A stretch of DNA of 64,000 nucleotides from Petunia secreta. Taxonomy: Eukaryota > Streptophyta > Magnoliopsida > Solanales > Solanaceae. The DNA lies in the NCBI GenBank assembly GCA_029990175.1, contig JARKIP010000035.1:36160001-36224000 (forward strand), in the 5' to 3' direction. The position numbers and the translations under genes are program-made. Position 1 is the first letter of the stretch, and the number at the start of each line of letters is the position of its first letter. Under the pieces are notes generated by a model, which saw nothing but the letters and a program-made list of their open reading frames with translations, did no database searches and was not told the DNA's origin. Shown in pieces: positions 63,801 through 64,000 of this stretch.

Positions 63801-64000
63801 AATAGCATAAGTACCTTTCTTCTCATCGGTCATCTCATTTGTGTCAAACACTCTCTCCATAAGTAGAACCCATTCCATATATGCCTCCGGATCACAAGCT
63901 CCCTTAAAGGATGGAAGATTAAGCTTCACACTATTGAGATTGTTGTTGTTGTCACGCACCCCATAGTTAGGCTCCGGTTGGCCTCCATAGTGGTCATCAT
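60726..64000 (-). CDS. N ORF: Gag, CCHC, protease and X region (N-terminus off window)
   Basis: The frame is open from the right edge to 60726, more than 1080 codons. It encodes the GAG core (STWWESIKRTRRR near 63760), a CX2CX4HX4C knuckle at 63185-63228, and a protease with intact VVDSGSC near 62920 and FGRSWQHD. X follows: EREKIERSEGVTGD, YSNPSLSSIF, PPHDVSTLFIEPF, CYDTPPTFD, YALKKGSGV, and finally the hydrophobic FNQVLFVLFGDLIFVLLID-AWLYHKS end (61095-61185) that aligns to the RT palm without its catalytic motif. The tail SRTKSSQEGEDD is in frame and runs into the LTR, but TRSQAK is missing. No RNase H or integrase. It is the uninterrupted example of the type seen in H. Protease is probably active; the role of X is unknown. 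Confidence 0.87.
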   Translation of the reverse strand, partial: DDHYGGQPEPNYGVRDNNNNLNSVKLNLPSFKGACDPEAYMEWVLLMERVFDTNEMTDEKKGTYAISSFESYASTWWESIKRTRRRAGVHVNVTWNELKDLMNTKYVTPRYRQEQLKKLYDLKQGVKTVHEYYDEFEKTRLALDMETEDEEQAMIRFKNGLSYGIASQLRLHSYPSLQDLLEAAIEAEQWLKGEKSTRYKSSTPTPMNQPKEWKTPNASFPSANASKEVKKPYEKTTPPLEGTSKTRLSNPISTSTQCYKCKGYGHIAKECSTKRNMVVVGNLVYEQESESENGEVEGDEEVDCEEAIEEDDGPQMFLVVRRSLSTIVMEEEVENDQRENLFHARCRVMGQVCSMVVDSGSCTNIVSQTLVSQLKLPTLKHPKPYRLQWLSECGELKVVKQALIEFNIGSYKDKIMFDVVPMQACHLLFGRSWQHDRCVVHDGRTNSYTVKQDGRKYVLRPLTPRQVREDYKRMKELREVAKAKSPIELEPEANNLIVLPMHDENESHSTSNEREKIERSEGVTGDNPREEKGEALRSDVRGLSPQTTLDHEVKLREMRGEEGKIESESTHYSNPSLSSIFSCESSCVGTLKDKSLEPQCELHEGEVAYDTLNLVSDQGSTTNVSVASPFHEPTSYLSCNDSTLVGACDASSEYATSEESSCQLVCACETLVGRDFMPPHDVSTLFIEPFPSVDLIVDHDCGLCYDTPPTFDIGKDEVVDHSLIDMLLFGGPMCCGKDGLDLEESKLHELDKVVYDDSSSEPSLDNLSMLNHDIEMHAFIFPLCDDNLIRGSDLNRARMGGQMEPPWCEGFDSLGNHLFENLSEVDGSLSDPTIASWGYDEEEFIINAFLESLSFEKGCLGDEIGSERESLGVSKYALKKGSGVLDVTCMLGYLTHSTPHVDHTSRIDWFVDLELKVQGDFDSLILHFSYPHGLYDHYCVRCMMIFNQVLFVLFGDLIFVLLIDAWLYHKSVFSTLLALTYFQSRSSCVCVSLLVGSKPRDKAREILEETYVKVTIKSYKGGEHWAPRGDDAKDVNALISRTKSSQEGEDDEAQIVPRHFPTCAKLGRYNGLEVKGFGSVPDGFIIRLHA
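60850..60865 (-). other. Polypurine tract of N
   Basis: CTCAAGAAGGGGAGGA on the minus strand, next to the 3' LTR. Confidence 0.85.

Larger units (their letters stand above)
55126..64000 (-). mobile_element. Element N: non-autonomous gag-pro-X retrotransposon holding M
   Basis: On the minus strand: 3' LTR (TGATG at 55126-55130, resuming at 60030-60849 after M), PPT, and an ORF running off the right edge. Same domain plan as H. The 5' LTR is off window. N is in the leader of Q. Confidence 0.88.

Overview
This window is plant nuclear DNA made entirely of LTR retrotransposons. I find no host gene, RNA gene, CRISPR array or bacterial feature. Every element whose pol can be read belongs to the Ty3/gypsy superfamily. 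The autonomous copies have domain order GAG, CCHC knuckle, protease, RT, RNase H, integrase with no recognisable chromodomain. The pol frame runs into the 3' LTR through an acidic tail and a TRSQAK motif. That layout points to the CRM (centromeric) clade of chromoviruses, so a centromeric or pericentromeric locus in a flowering plant is likely. The species cannot be told from the sequence.

All 64 kb can be parsed as 14 nested elements, named here G, E, D, A1, H, F, K, J, P, L, A2, Q, N and M. G (family A, minus strand) is the outermost host and is seen in two pieces (12925-14075 and 36687-37473). Its gag is broken by E, E by D, and D by A1 (left edge to 12924). Its 5' leader is broken by H (14076-36686, TSD CCGAT), which carries F (TSD GAATG), K (TSD TGTAG) and J (TSD ACAAT). 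Its 5' LTR is broken by P, P by L, and L by both A2 (TSD ACTAG) and Q. Q is broken by N, and N by M (TSD TGATG). This is six levels deep. Six elements (H, F, K, J, A2, M) have both ends in the window with a matching 5-bp duplication.

A1, A2 and J carry complete gag-pol frames of 1660, 1681 and about 1664 codons. F is a short internal deletion derivative, and P is a dead pol fragment. D and E are seen only as 5' LTR, leader and gag.

H, N, K, L and M form a separate group. Each has a long ORF without RNase H or integrase, but with PBS and PPT signals like those of the autonomous elements. H and N encode GAG, CCHC, intact protease, and then a long region I call X. K and L lack GAG and CCHC. They start with an acidic Asp/Tyr/Gly-rich region and have a protease-like domain without the catalytic DSG, followed by X. 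M has a CCHC motif and a shortened X. The C-terminal end of X aligns without gaps to the RT palm around YFDD, but with the catalytic motif eroded. These look like non-autonomous families with conserved ORFs that rely on autonomous relatives for replication, and they are the most novel content here.

The LTRs are modular. U3 types, marked by different arrays of short GC-rich palindromes (GCGATCGC, GGCGGTCCGCC, GGCGCTCCGCC, GGCGGGGCGCC), are combined with different R-U5 types. The same kind of palindrome cluster recurs in the 5' leader of many of the elements. N shows a recombination breakpoint at the expected U3/R boundary.
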